Below are positions 34,536 to 43,711 of a stretch of DNA of 64,000 bases, in pieces. Under the pieces are notes generated by a model that was given only the letters and a program-made list of their open reading frames with translations, searched no databases and was not told where the DNA came from. This stretch comes from Steroidobacter denitrificans. Lineage in GTDB: Bacteria; Pseudomonadota; Gammaproteobacteria; Steroidobacterales; Steroidobacteraceae. Made by a program: the position numbers and the translations under genes. The stretch covers positions 2,788,030 through 2,852,029 of the forward strand of contig NZ_CP011971.1 of the NCBI RefSeq assembly GCF_001579945.1, in the 5' to 3' direction. Each line of letters starts with the position of its first letter. Position 1 is the stretch's first letter.

Positions 34536-36809
34536 TCAAAGCCGCAGCTTCAGGCCGACGAAGGCGCCGCGGCCATCGCCCGGTATGAACGCCGCCTGAT
34601 CGGGACGCGCCAGATCCACCACCAGGGTAGAGGCGGCATACTTGCGATCGAACAGGTTGGTGACCTCGGCGAACAACGTCAGGTTGTCATTGAACCGGTA
34701 CCGGGTACGCAGATCGGTAACAGCCCACGAATCGGACCAGACCGTATTCATATTATCGACAGGCGTGCGTTCGGGAATCCAGCGCACCACGCCCTGCAGC
34801 GACCAGCTACCGGTGAGCTCATGATCGAGCGCAGCGGTGATGATCTGGCGCGGCGCGCCGGCAAGATCATTGTCGCCACGCAGCGGATCATTGTCGAAAT
34901 GAAAATCCTGCCACGTCCAGACGAGCCTGGCACGGGTACGCTTGCCCAGGCTCTTGCGGGCACCGAGTTCGATGCCCGAGTGGATGGTCTTGTCGGCATT
35001 GATTGCGCCGAGCGAGCTACCGCTTTCATCGCGCAGACTGAGCAATTCGTTGCGTACCTCGGAGCGATACACCACCGCATCCACACCGAAGCTCTCATGG
35101 TCGGCACGCCAGCCGAGTTCGGCGGTGGTCGCCTTTTGCGCCTTGAGCGCCGGGATGCGAAACACATCGGCGACCAGTCCCGGGTTCGGCGGCTGCGGGC
35201 GGCCGGCGCTGGAGTAGGGCGTGCCATTGACCGTTGCCAGCAGATCATCGTGCGTGGGCGGCTCGAAGCTGCGGCTCAGGGCGGCAAAAAAAGTGTTGTG
35301 TGGATCGGGCTGGAAAGTCAGGGCCAGACTGGGACTCCAGCCGTCATAGCTGCGTGCATAGCGGGTACTGACCGCGGGCACCGCGCCGTTGGGCAGCTGC
35401 ATTGCGGGGTTGGCCGGGTTATAGGCGATCGTCGGCCGGGTGGCGGCAGTGTAGCGATCGTCGTTGCGCCGCTTGGCGCTGGAGTAATCCAACCCCGGCG
35501 CCAGACTCCAGTGCTCGCCGAGCGGAATGTTGAATCCGGCATGTACCGTCAAAGTCTCGGCGCTCAGGCGGCTCTCCCCGAATAGCGCACCGCGCTCGCC
35601 GGCGGCATTGAGGTAGTTTTCCCGGTCGGCCGAACCATCGATGTATTGCGTGGTGAACTCGAACAATGGCAATGCCCGTTCCGCATCGCCGCGCCAGGCG
35701 TAGCGCAGCACGCCTGTGGCATCCCCGCCGCGCGTGACACGCTCGCCGGAGGCCATCGGGAATCGGAACACATCATCGGTATGGGTGTAGCCCAGAACCA
35801 CGTCCCAGAGGTGGGCGCCGAATTCGATGCTGGTACGCGAACCGATCAGCCAGCTCTCGGAGCGCCGCCCTGGGCGATCATGGAGCACATCGGGACCGGG
35901 ATTGATTGCACCCTCAGGGGTGACCGTCGGACCGTCGTGGACACGGCTTGGATCAGCCTTCAATTGTGCCTTGGTGATCGGACCGCTGACATCGAAATCG
36001 AGATCGGTGTAGCCGACGAAAAGACGGGTCTTGACTCGTTCGGAAAGCTGCCAGGCGACGTTACCCTCGAAGCTGTCGCGGCGGGATTGGTTGTAATCAC
36101 GAAAGCCGTCGCGTTGATCGTGTCCGGCCTGCAACATGCCGTCCATGGACTCACCGGCAAAACCCGCGCGCGCTACCGCGCTGCGTTGATCGAACGAACC
36201 CGCACTGATTTCAGCCCCGAAGCCGGGCTGCTCGGCACCGTTGGGAGACACGAGATTCATCGCCCCGCCCAGCACCGTCGCGCCCAGCCGGTTGGCCATG
36301 TAGCCGCGATAAATCTCGATCGAACTGGCCAGCCCGGGATTGGCCAGGCCGACGATGTAGGACCCGTCGGCGCGGTTCAATGGCAGGCCATCCTGCAGAA
36401 CCAGAATGCCCCGTTCCACCGGGTTTTGCTGCAGGCCGGAGCCGCGGATCTGGATACGAGGTTGATCGTTACCACCGAAAAAATTCTGCACCACGACGCC
36501 CGGCACCGTTTCCAGCGTCCGCGCGATGGTCAAGTTGGCGCTATCGGGCAGTTCTTCGCGGCTGACTCGCGCCGCGCCGCCCGGCAAGGCATCGAAACGC
36601 CGCTCGAGCGGCTCCCTGACGTCGGCCTCGACCACCACGGGCTTGAGCATCGTCGTCCCCGGCGTTGCCGATTGCGCCAGTACTTTGCCGCCGCTGCAGC
36701 TCAGTATCAAAAAAGTGGCCGCGCAGCCGAGAAATGCGCATGACCGATCCGGAGTCGGCACACGCGGCGTCACGGCGCATACCAGCTTGGCTTGTGGCAA
36801 CATCATCAT
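34536..36809 (-). CDS. TonB-dependent outer-membrane receptor, divergent from the ABC/NnrS operon
   Basis: The 757-residue receptor has a signal-like N-terminus (about 1-46, ending KVLAQS), a plug with VRVxREELPDSANLTIARTL-type sequence, IQIRGSGLQQNPVERGILVL and NRLGATVLGGAMNLVSPNG, and a beta-barrel ending GAFVGLKLRL. ATG 36809, the first of three consecutive Met codons, follows GGAGAAACC; the frame's upstream extension is not used. It is divergent from an SBP-permease-ATPase-NnrS operon, so the receptor and transporter probably import the same ligand across the two membranes. Confidence 0.9.
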   Translation of the reverse strand: MMMLPQAKLVCAVTPRVPTPDRSCAFLGCAATFLILSCSGGKVLAQSATPGTTMLKPVVVEADVREPLERRFDALPGGAARVSREELPDSANLTIARTLETVPGVVVQNFFGGNDQPRIQIRGSGLQQNPVERGILVLQDGLPLNRADGSYIVGLANPGLASSIEIYRGYMANRLGATVLGGAMNLVSPNGAEQPGFGAEISAGSFDQRSAVARAGFAGESMDGMLQAGHDQRDGFRDYNQSRRDSFEGNVAWQLSERVKTRLFVGYTDLDFDVSGPITKAQLKADPSRVHDGPTVTPEGAINPGPDVLHDRPGRRSESWLIGSRTSIEFGAHLWDVVLGYTHTDDVFRFPMASGERVTRGGDATGVLRYAWRGDAERALPLFEFTTQYIDGSADRENYLNAAGERGALFGESRLSAETLTVHAGFNIPLGEHWSLAPGLDYSSAKRRNDDRYTAATRPTIAYNPANPAMQLPNGAVPAVSTRYARSYDGWSPSLALTFQPDPHNTFFAALSRSFEPPTHDDLLATVNGTPYSSAGRPQPPNPGLVADVFRIPALKAQKATTAELGWRADHESFGVDAVVYRSEVRNELLSLRDESGSSLGAINADKTIHSGIELGARKSLGKRTRARLVWTWQDFHFDNDPLRGDNDLAGAPRQIITAALDHELTGSWSLQGVVRWIPERTPVDNMNTVWSDSWAVTDLRTRYRFNDNLTLFAEVTNLFDRKYAASTLVVDLARPDQAAFIPGDGRGAFVGLKLRL

Positions 36810-36990
36810 GGTTTCTCCGAATTGCGGCAGGTCGGCTACTGCGGGGTAGCCAGCGGAAATCACCCGTGAAATGGCCCCATGCAACAGTCGCCGGTCACGA
36901 GCGGCATGGAGTATAATAATTCTCGTTTGCAACTGTAAGTACCCATCGTCCATGCCGTCGCTGGATCGCCTCTTTACCTGGAAACCACCG

Positions 36991-38001
36991 ATGCCCGCCG
37001 CCCACCTCCCCACTCCGTCATCCCGCCGCAAGTTCCTGTTCGGCTTGGGAACCCTGCTCAGCCTGCCGGCACTGTCCCGTATTTCCACACCGGCGCATGC
37101 GGCCGGACCCGGCGAACTGGTGCTGTACGGTCCGCCTGCCGGACCGTCCATCATTCTTGCCCAGGCGGTGCAGTCCCAAACCTTCGAGGGGAGCGGCAAG
37201 CTGGGTTTCAAAGTGTGGCGCAGTCCCGATGAAATGCGTGCCGGCCTGACTTCGGGCACGATGGCCGCGGTCGTGCTACCGACCCAGGTGGCCGCCAATC
37301 TCTATAACCGCGGCATGAAGATCCGGCTGCTCAATATCCTGACCCAAGGTCTGCTTTATATCGTTTCCACCGATGCCGGCATCGATAGCTTTCCGGCTCT
37401 GAAGGGTCGCAAGCTCGCAGTGCCCTTCCGCAACGACATGCCGGATCTGGTGCTCGCATATCTACTCAAACATCACGGCATGAACCCTGCCAGCGACCTG
37501 ACCATACAGATCACCGGCTCGCCGGTGGAAGCCATGCAGATGCTGCTGATGGGGCGGGTGGATGCCGCCCTCGTCGCCGAGCCCGCGGCGACCGGCGCCA
37601 CAATCCGGGGCCGGCTGATGGGTAGAAAAATCCGCCGCGTAATCGATATTCAGGCCGCCTGGGCCGAGGCGACGGGACGGGCACCCGTCCTGCCGCAGGC
37701 AGGACTGGCGCTGACGGATCCGCTGCGCACCGCACGCCCGGAACTTGCCGAAGCACTGCAGACGGCGCTGGAAGCCGCTGTAGCCAAGGTCAATGCCGAT
37801 CCGCAAGCTGCCGCCGAGTTGGCGGCTCCCTTCCTGGATTTTCCAGCGGCAATACTGGCGGCCTCCATCCCGACATCGAAACTCGTGGTGACCCGTGCCC
37901 GCGCCGCACGCAACGACATCGAAGCCATGTTGACCACGCTGGCCGATGCCGATCCGGCAATCATCGGCGGGCATCTGCCCGACGACGGATTTTATCTCTG
38001 A
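36991..38001 (+). CDS. NitT/TauT-type ABC transporter substrate-binding protein
   Basis: The 336-residue protein starts with a Tat-like signal (SRRKFLFGLGTLLSLPALS, cleavage near AHA) and continues as a type II periplasmic-binding protein of the NitT/TauT (NMT1/CmpA-like) class: LVLYGPPAGPSIILAQAV, VWRSPDEMRAGLTSGTMAAV, LVLAYLLKHHGMNPAS and GRVDAALVAEPAA. ATG 36991 places the twin-Arg motif near the N-terminus; an ATG at 36952 is possible. Ligands of the class are sulfonates, nitrate, pyrimidine precursors or metal chelates; none can be assigned. Confidence 0.85.
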   Translation: MPAAHLPTPSSRRKFLFGLGTLLSLPALSRISTPAHAAGPGELVLYGPPAGPSIILAQAVQSQTFEGSGKLGFKVWRSPDEMRAGLTSGTMAAVVLPTQVAANLYNRGMKIRLLNILTQGLLYIVSTDAGIDSFPALKGRKLAVPFRNDMPDLVLAYLLKHHGMNPASDLTIQITGSPVEAMQMLLMGRVDAALVAEPAATGATIRGRLMGRKIRRVIDIQAAWAEATGRAPVLPQAGLALTDPLRTARPELAEALQTALEAAVAKVNADPQAAAELAAPFLDFPAAILAASIPTSKLVVTRARAARNDIEAMLTTLADADPAIIGGHLPDDGFYL

Positions 38002-38021
38002 GCGCCGGACCAGTTCACCGC

Positions 38022-38831
38022 ATGCAATCGCTGCTGGGTCGCCTGGGCCGTTGCGGGCTGTTCCTCTGGTCGGGTTGGGCCGGCTTGACAGCCCTGTGTC
38101 TACTGGCCGCACTATGGCAACTCGGTCACGAAGCCTACGGCGATTTCATTCTTCCCTCGCCCGCCGTCACGCTTGCCACCGTCGCCGATCTATTGTCCCG
38201 CCCCGACACCTGGGAATTGACCCGGCTGACGGTTGGGCGCGCCCTCAAGGGCTTTGTGTTCGCTGCACTTGCCGGCGGCATCACCGGCCTCGTCGCCGGC
38301 TATTCGCCGGCCGCCTTGCGCCTCGCGCGTCCGCTCATCACGGTATTGTTGGGCGTACCGCCGATCGCCTGGATCGTACTTGCCATGATCTGGTTCGGCG
38401 CGAGCGACGGCACGGTTGCCTTCACCATTCTGGTTGCCGCCTCGCCGCTGGTGTTCGTGAGCGTAGCCGAAGGCATCATGTCGCGCGATCGCGGGCTCGA
38501 CGCCATGGCGCGTGCCTTCGGTGCCGGCGCATTCAAGCGCCTGACCAGCCTGTCATTGCGCCATGTCGCCGCCCACTTGTTCCCCGCGCTGGTGCTGACG
38601 CTGGGCACCGCATTCAAGGTAGCGGTGATGGCGGAATTGCTGGCCAATGTCGGCGGCATCGGCGGCGAACTGGCGCGCAGCCGCGCCAATCTCGATGTCG
38701 CCGGCGCGCTGGCGTGGATTTTGATTTCGGTGGCGGCACTGATCGCGGTGGAATATGGCATCGTGCATCCGGTGCGTGCCGAATTCGAACGCTGGCGCGC
38801 CGTCACCGAACCCTGGGGCGTCAAGCGATGA
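38022..38831 (+). CDS. ABC transporter permease (NitT/TauT class)
   Basis: The 269-residue inner-membrane protein has about six helices and the binding-protein-dependent permease signature around EGIMSRDRGLDAMARAFGAG, which contacts the ATPase (EAA-like loop). VLGVPPIAWIVLAMIWFGAS is typical of SsuC/TauC proteins. It starts 21 bases after the binding-protein gene and overlaps the ATPase gene by four bases. Confidence 0.9.
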   Translation: MQSLLGRLGRCGLFLWSGWAGLTALCLLAALWQLGHEAYGDFILPSPAVTLATVADLLSRPDTWELTRLTVGRALKGFVFAALAGGITGLVAGYSPAALRLARPLITVLLGVPPIAWIVLAMIWFGASDGTVAFTILVAASPLVFVSVAEGIMSRDRGLDAMARAFGAGAFKRLTSLSLRHVAAHLFPALVLTLGTAFKVAVMAELLANVGGIGGELARSRANLDVAGALAWILISVAALIAVEYGIVHPVRAEFERWRAVTEPWGVKR

Positions 38832-39577
38832 GCGCGCTGGCGCTGGAGCGGATCGGCCACTCCTACATCGGCCGCAGCGTGCTCGATCATGTCGATCTCA
38901 GCATCGACGCAGGCGAGGTGGCGGCCCTGGTCGGCCCCTCGGGCTGCGGCAAATCGACCCTGGTGCATATCGCCGCAGGCATCTTCGAGCCTTCGCGCGG
39001 CAACGTCCGGCGCCACTACCGGCGCCACGCCATGGTATTCCAGGAACCCAGGCTGCTGCCCTGGGCCACGGCACGCGACAACATCGCCTACCCGCTGCGT
39101 CTTGCCGGTACGGGGCGGCGCGAGCGGCGCGCGCGCGCCGAGGCCGCGGCGGCCAGAGTGGCCTTCGATGCCGGCGATCTCGGCAAATATCCGAGCGAGC
39201 TGTCCGGCGGCATGCGCCAGCGCGTGGCGATCGCCCGCGCCCTGGTGGTGACACCGGATTTCGTCTACTTCGATGAACCTTTCACGGCACTCGATGTGGC
39301 ACTCAAGCGGCGCATGCAGGATCTGGTGATCGCAGCGGCGGGCGCGGCGCATTTCGCCGCGCTGTTCGTTACCCATGACCTGATGGAGGCAGCCCGTATC
39401 GCGAACCGTATTCTGGTGCTCGATATGCACGGCGCGGGCATCATCGGTGAACGCCGTCTGCCTGGTATGCCGGGTGCGCGCAGCGAGCGCGAGGTCTTCG
39501 ATACCGTACAGCACTTTCTGCATCAGGATCCGCTGTTTCGCCACATCCATGATGTGGATGAGCGGCAGACCCCATGA
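38828..39577 (+). CDS. ABC transporter ATP-binding protein (NitT/TauT class)
   Basis: The 249-residue ATPase has Walker A GPSGCGKST, the Q-loop MVFQEPRLLPWATARDN, signature LSGGMRQRVAIARAL, Walker B FVYFDEPF and the switch His in LFVTHDLMEA. These match SsuB/TauB-type ATPases. ATG 38828 overlaps the permease stop, and its own stop overlaps the NnrS start, both as ATGA; the three genes are translationally coupled. Confidence 0.93.
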   Translation: MSALALERIGHSYIGRSVLDHVDLSIDAGEVAALVGPSGCGKSTLVHIAAGIFEPSRGNVRRHYRRHAMVFQEPRLLPWATARDNIAYPLRLAGTGRRERRARAEAAAARVAFDAGDLGKYPSELSGGMRQRVAIARALVVTPDFVYFDEPFTALDVALKRRMQDLVIAAAGAAHFAALFVTHDLMEAARIANRILVLDMHGAGIIGERRLPGMPGARSEREVFDTVQHFLHQDPLFRHIHDVDERQTP

Positions 39578-40806
39578 GCACGGCGCCGGTCACTCCAACG
39601 ATTCCGCTGGCACGCGTCTTGACCGACGAAGGCCTGCGTCTGTTCTTTCCGCTCGGCGCGATTTATGCCGCGTTATGGCCGCTGCAATGGGTGCTTATCT
39701 TCGGCCTGGATCTGCCGTTCGTGCGGCATACGCCACCGGCGCTTTGGCATGCCCACGAAATGATCTATGGCGCCTTCGGCGCGGCTTTGCTCGGCTTCAT
39801 CTCCACGGCGGTTCCGGAATGGACCGATACGCGCCGCCCGTCCGCACGATTCCTGTTCTGGCTGGCGGGACTCTGGCTCGGCGGGCGGCTGGTCGGCTTT
39901 CTCGGCGCCGATCCGCTGGGCTGGCTGGGCGCGCTATGTGATCTCGCCTGGCTCTCGGTACTGGCCGGCTATGTCGCCTGGGTGTCGTGGCACAAGCGCA
40001 GCACCAAATTGCTTGGATTCTGCGGCTGGATCAGCGCGCTGGCCATCGCCGAAGCGTTGATCCGCTACGCCTTCGCCGCCGCCGATCTGGCCTCCGCGCA
40101 GCGCCTGCTGCATGTGGCCGGCTTCGTTTTCATGGGGCTTCTGGGCCTTGCGCTCGCCCGTATCACGGTCTCGGTCAACAATCTCATTCTTGATCCCGGC
40201 AAGACGACCTCACCGTATCGTCCGCACCCCGGCCGTATCAATCTCGCCTCCGGCCTGATGGCTTTGGTAGCGATCGGCGAACTGGCCGGCCTGTCCGCCA
40301 CTGCCAGCGCATATCTGCTCATTGCCGCGGGAGCGGCTTTCATGGATCGGGCCGGCGAGTCCTTCATCGGGCGCGAAGCCGTTCGCGCCGAGATCCTGGT
40401 GCTGACTGGCGCCAGCCTGTTCGCCGGCGGCGGCCTGATCCTGCTCGGCCTGTCCAGCCTTGGAGTTCCGCTTGCATCCTCACTCGGTCTGCATATGGCA
40501 CTGATGGGCGGCCTCGGTCTCGGCGTGATGGCGGTGTACTCGATCGCCGGGCTCCTGCACACCGGACAAAAACTCGTCTTTGCCCGCGGCACCAAGCTGG
40601 CCGCCTTGCTGCTGGTCCTGGCGGTCGTGGCGCGCGTGTTGCCTCTGCTCGGCTGGAATCCTCCCCTGCCCGGCAATCCTTATGGCCTCGCCGCGCTACT
40701 CTGGGCCGCTGCCTTCCTCGTCTGGCTGAAAATCTATTGGCCGCTATTATCCGGTGCCTGGACGCTGCCAGCCAGGCAAATACCGGCGGACGCCGATGCC
40801 GGCTGA
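39574..40806 (+). CDS. nnrS: NnrS family haem-copper membrane protein
   Basis: The 410-residue polytopic protein, about 12 helices, matches NnrS: GAIYAALWPLQWVLIFG, ALWHAHEMIYGAFGAALLGF and LHMALMGGLGLGVMAVYSIA with conserved His residues. NnrS is a haem- and copper-containing membrane protein that protects against nitrosative stress in denitrifiers. Its start overlaps the ABC ATPase stop, linking it to a NitT/TauT transporter and a TonB receptor. The link suggests the operon handles a metal, haem or nitrogen-oxide-related compound (inference). Confidence 0.9.
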   Translation: MSTAPVTPTIPLARVLTDEGLRLFFPLGAIYAALWPLQWVLIFGLDLPFVRHTPPALWHAHEMIYGAFGAALLGFISTAVPEWTDTRRPSARFLFWLAGLWLGGRLVGFLGADPLGWLGALCDLAWLSVLAGYVAWVSWHKRSTKLLGFCGWISALAIAEALIRYAFAAADLASAQRLLHVAGFVFMGLLGLALARITVSVNNLILDPGKTTSPYRPHPGRINLASGLMALVAIGELAGLSATASAYLLIAAGAAFMDRAGESFIGREAVRAEILVLTGASLFAGGGLILLGLSSLGVPLASSLGLHMALMGGLGLGVMAVYSIAGLLHTGQKLVFARGTKLAALLLVLAVVARVLPLLGWNPPLPGNPYGLAALLWAAAFLVWLKIYWPLLSGAWTLPARQIPADADAG

Positions 40807-40925
40807 GGACATGGAAACCACCGAGCCCTTGGCAGGATGAAAACAACCAGTGCCTTATCTGTTTATGAGATCAGTGTCATTCCGGCACTTTTTACCGCAC
40901 CTACATCAAACGTCATCGTCCTAGG

Positions 40926-42452
40926 TCATGCCGAGCCGGCCCGGGAGCGGCGCGTGAGCCATACCAGCGCGGTCATGACCAGCACGATCCAGCCCGAGAG
41001 CCAAAACAACTCGTTCGCAGCCAGCTGGTAGGCCTGACGCACCATCTCCCGTGTGATCATGCCGGCCGCCTGCTCGGCACTGACACCGAAGTGCTGCAGA
41101 GACTCCACTACCGCATGATAGTCAGGCGTAAGTACCGTGAGGTGATCCGTTAGCCGGGTCTGATGCATCGCTTCGCGCCGATCCCACATGGTGGTAATCA
41201 GCGAGGCCGCAAAGCTGCCGCTGATGATGCGTGCGAAGTTGCTGATGCCGGTCGCCATCGGGATCTGTGCTGCTGGAATACCTTCGAGCTGAATCGTCAA
41301 CAAGGAGACGAAAAAGCAGCTCATGGCGATGCCTTGCACCAGCAGCGGCAGGGTGTAGGTCCAAAGATCGTCGCCGGTGGTGAAGTCTGCGCGCATGAAA
41401 AAAGAGAGTGCAAATGCCATGAAGGCGATCGTCGCCATGATACGCGCGTCGATCCGATTACCAGCGCGCGCCACCAGCGGTGTCAGCAGGAATGCAACCA
41501 CGCCGGCCGGCGCGGCCACCAGGCCAGCCCAAGTCGCCGTGTAGTCGAGCTGGGTCTGCATCCACAGCGGCATCAGCAACAGATTGGCAAAGAACACCGC
41601 ATAGCCGGAACAAAAGGCGACCGTGCCGAAAAAGAAATTGCGATTAAGGAACAGGCGCAGATCCACCGCCGGGTGCTCATCCGTGAGTTCCCAGATCAGC
41701 CAGGCGATGAACAACACACCGGCGAGGATCGCCAGGACCGTGATGAAGGGCGAGTGGAACCAGTCCGCGTCCTTACCCTTGTCGAGTACCACCTGTAGCG
41801 CACCCACCCAGACGACCAGCAGCGCCACACCAATAGTATCGATCGGCAGCTTGCGCGTCGGTGTCTCGCGTGTACGCAGACCGCGCCAGCAGGCCAGCGC
41901 ACAAAAGATACCGACCGGCACGTTGACGAAAAAGATCCAGCTCCAATGATAGTTGTCACAGATGTAGCCACCGAAGATCGGCCCGGCGACAGGGCCGATC
42001 AGCGTGGTCATCGACCAGATCCCGAGCGCGGTCGAACGTCGATGCGCCGGGAAGATGGCGATCAGCAAGGTCTGACTGCCGGGAATCATCGGACCGGACA
42101 CCGCGCCCTGGAGGATACGGAAAACGATCAGTGAAGGCAGACTCCAGGCCAAGCCGCAGAGCAGCGAGGCGAACGTGAACAGGCTGACGGAGGCGACGAA
42201 GACACGCACCACGCCGAAGCGCCCCATCAGCCAGCCGGTCAAAGGCACGGCGACGCCGTTGGCCACGGCGAAGGACGTCACCATCCAGGTGCCCTGGCTG
42301 GCGCTGACACCGAGGTTGCCCGCGATGGTCGGCAGCGAGACATTGGCGATGGTCGAATCCAGCACCTGCATGAAGGTGCCGAGCGCCAGCGCGAATGCCG
42401 TCAACGTCAGTGCGCCGCCCTGGAGGGGCGCTTGTGCGCCGGATCCGTTCAC
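40926..42452 (-). CDS. emrB: DHA2 (EmrB-type) MFS multidrug efflux transporter
   Basis: The 508-residue, 14-helix drug:proton antiporter has the DHA2 motif LDSTIANVSLPTIAGNLG, GWLMGRFGVVRVF (motif A) and the motif C segment GPVAGPIFGGYICDNYHW. It starts within the last codons of the emrA-type gene (four-base overlap). With the periplasmic adaptor and outer-membrane channel upstream it forms a complete tripartite pump spanning both membranes. Substrates are not evident. Confidence 0.93.
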   Translation of the reverse strand: MNGSGAQAPLQGGALTLTAFALALGTFMQVLDSTIANVSLPTIAGNLGVSASQGTWMVTSFAVANGVAVPLTGWLMGRFGVVRVFVASVSLFTFASLLCGLAWSLPSLIVFRILQGAVSGPMIPGSQTLLIAIFPAHRRSTALGIWSMTTLIGPVAGPIFGGYICDNYHWSWIFFVNVPVGIFCALACWRGLRTRETPTRKLPIDTIGVALLVVWVGALQVVLDKGKDADWFHSPFITVLAILAGVLFIAWLIWELTDEHPAVDLRLFLNRNFFFGTVAFCSGYAVFFANLLLMPLWMQTQLDYTATWAGLVAAPAGVVAFLLTPLVARAGNRIDARIMATIAFMAFALSFFMRADFTTGDDLWTYTLPLLVQGIAMSCFFVSLLTIQLEGIPAAQIPMATGISNFARIISGSFAASLITTMWDRREAMHQTRLTDHLTVLTPDYHAVVESLQHFGVSAEQAAGMITREMVRQAYQLAANELFWLSGWIVLVMTALVWLTRRSRAGSA

Positions 42453-43663
42453 CGCTTCTCGCTGGCATTGGCGCTGATGATGCGCTCGATCTCCGCCTCG
42501 ACGTCGGGACTCAGGCTCGGCTGCGTCGGATAGGGGCTGCGCGCCTCGCGACCGAGCGGTGAGCCGGAGCGGCTGGAAGTGTCCACCTCCACGAGAGCCG
42601 ACAGTCCGATACGCAGCGGGTGCTCGATGAGCTCACGGGGATCGAGGCCGATGCGCACCGGTACGCGCTGGACGATCTTGATCCAGTTGCCGGTGGCATT
42701 CTGCGGCGGCAACAGCGCGAAGGCATTGCCGCTACCGGCGCCGAGACCGATCACTTCGCCGTGGAAGACCACGCCGCCGCCATAGGTATCGGTGGTGATC
42801 CGCACCGGCTGGCCGAGGCGCAGGTCGGCGAGCTGGGTTTCACGGAAGTTCGCATCGATCCACAACCGATCCAACGGCACCACCACCATCAGCGGCGTGC
42901 CGGCGCCAATCTGCTGGCCGATCTGCACGCTGCGCTTGGCGATCGTGCCGGCAACCGGCGCGACGACGTGCATATGGCTACGCCGGATCGCCGCGCGCCG
43001 ATAACCGGCGATCGCCGCCAGCACCGCCGGGTTGCGCCGCAGGTCCGTCCCGTGCACCTGGGCCTCGGCCTGTGCCAACCGGCTCGCCGCGCGCTCCAGT
43101 CCGGCATCGGCAGTCTTCACGGTCTCGAGCGCATGTGCGAACTCCTCGCCGGACACCGCACCTTGCGCGGCGGCCTGCTCGCGGCGCGCAAGGTCGGCCC
43201 GGGCACGCATCAACACCGTATGCGCTTCGCTGCGCTCGGCCCTGGCTGCATCGACCTGCGAGAAGTCGGCGCGCACCGCGCGCACCGCCTGGCCGAGTGC
43301 GGCCGCGGCGGCTTCCAGCTCGGCGTCCGCAATCGCAGGATCGAGGTCGACGAGAGGTTGGCCGGCCTGGACACGTTCGGTGTCATCAGCATGAAGGGCA
43401 AGCACCGTGCCCGCATCACGCGCGGTAATCGCTACCAGATCGCCGTTGACGTAAGCGTCGTCCGTCGTTTCGCTGGCACCTGCGAACAATAACCACCCGG
43501 CGCCGTAGGCCAGCAACCCCACGCCGACGGCGGTTGCAAGCAGCAGCAGACCCCGGCGGCGCGCACGCGGATTACCCCGCAGCACCGATGCTGCGGCCGG
43601 TGCCGGCACCGCCCCGGCAGGCCTGCCGGCAGCTTCCGGCGTGTCGTCGTTCCTATTGGTCAT
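42449..43663 (-). CDS. emrA: HlyD/EmrA-type membrane fusion protein
   Basis: The 404-residue adaptor has a cytoplasmic tail, one transmembrane helix (LLLLATAVGVGLLAYGAGWLL), the lipoyl half-motifs TDDAYVNGDLVAITARDAG and MHVVAPVAGTIAKRSVQIG, and a helical hairpin between them. C-terminal barrel segments include LWIDANFRETQLADLRLGQP. It links the inner-membrane antiporter with the NodT-type channel. It follows the channel gene by 48 bases and overlaps the MFS gene by four. Confidence 0.92.
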   Translation of the reverse strand: MTNRNDDTPEAAGRPAGAVPAPAAASVLRGNPRARRRGLLLLATAVGVGLLAYGAGWLLFAGASETTDDAYVNGDLVAITARDAGTVLALHADDTERVQAGQPLVDLDPAIADAELEAAAAALGQAVRAVRADFSQVDAARAERSEAHTVLMRARADLARREQAAAQGAVSGEEFAHALETVKTADAGLERAASRLAQAEAQVHGTDLRRNPAVLAAIAGYRRAAIRRSHMHVVAPVAGTIAKRSVQIGQQIGAGTPLMVVVPLDRLWIDANFRETQLADLRLGQPVRITTDTYGGGVVFHGEVIGLGAGSGNAFALLPPQNATGNWIKIVQRVPVRIGLDPRELIEHPLRIGLSALVEVDTSSRSGSPLGREARSPYPTQPSLSPDVEAEIERIISANASEKR

Positions 43664-43711
43664 GAATTTCTAGGATTTCTAGGATTCCTGGGTTCCTGGG
43701 GTTCCAGGCGC

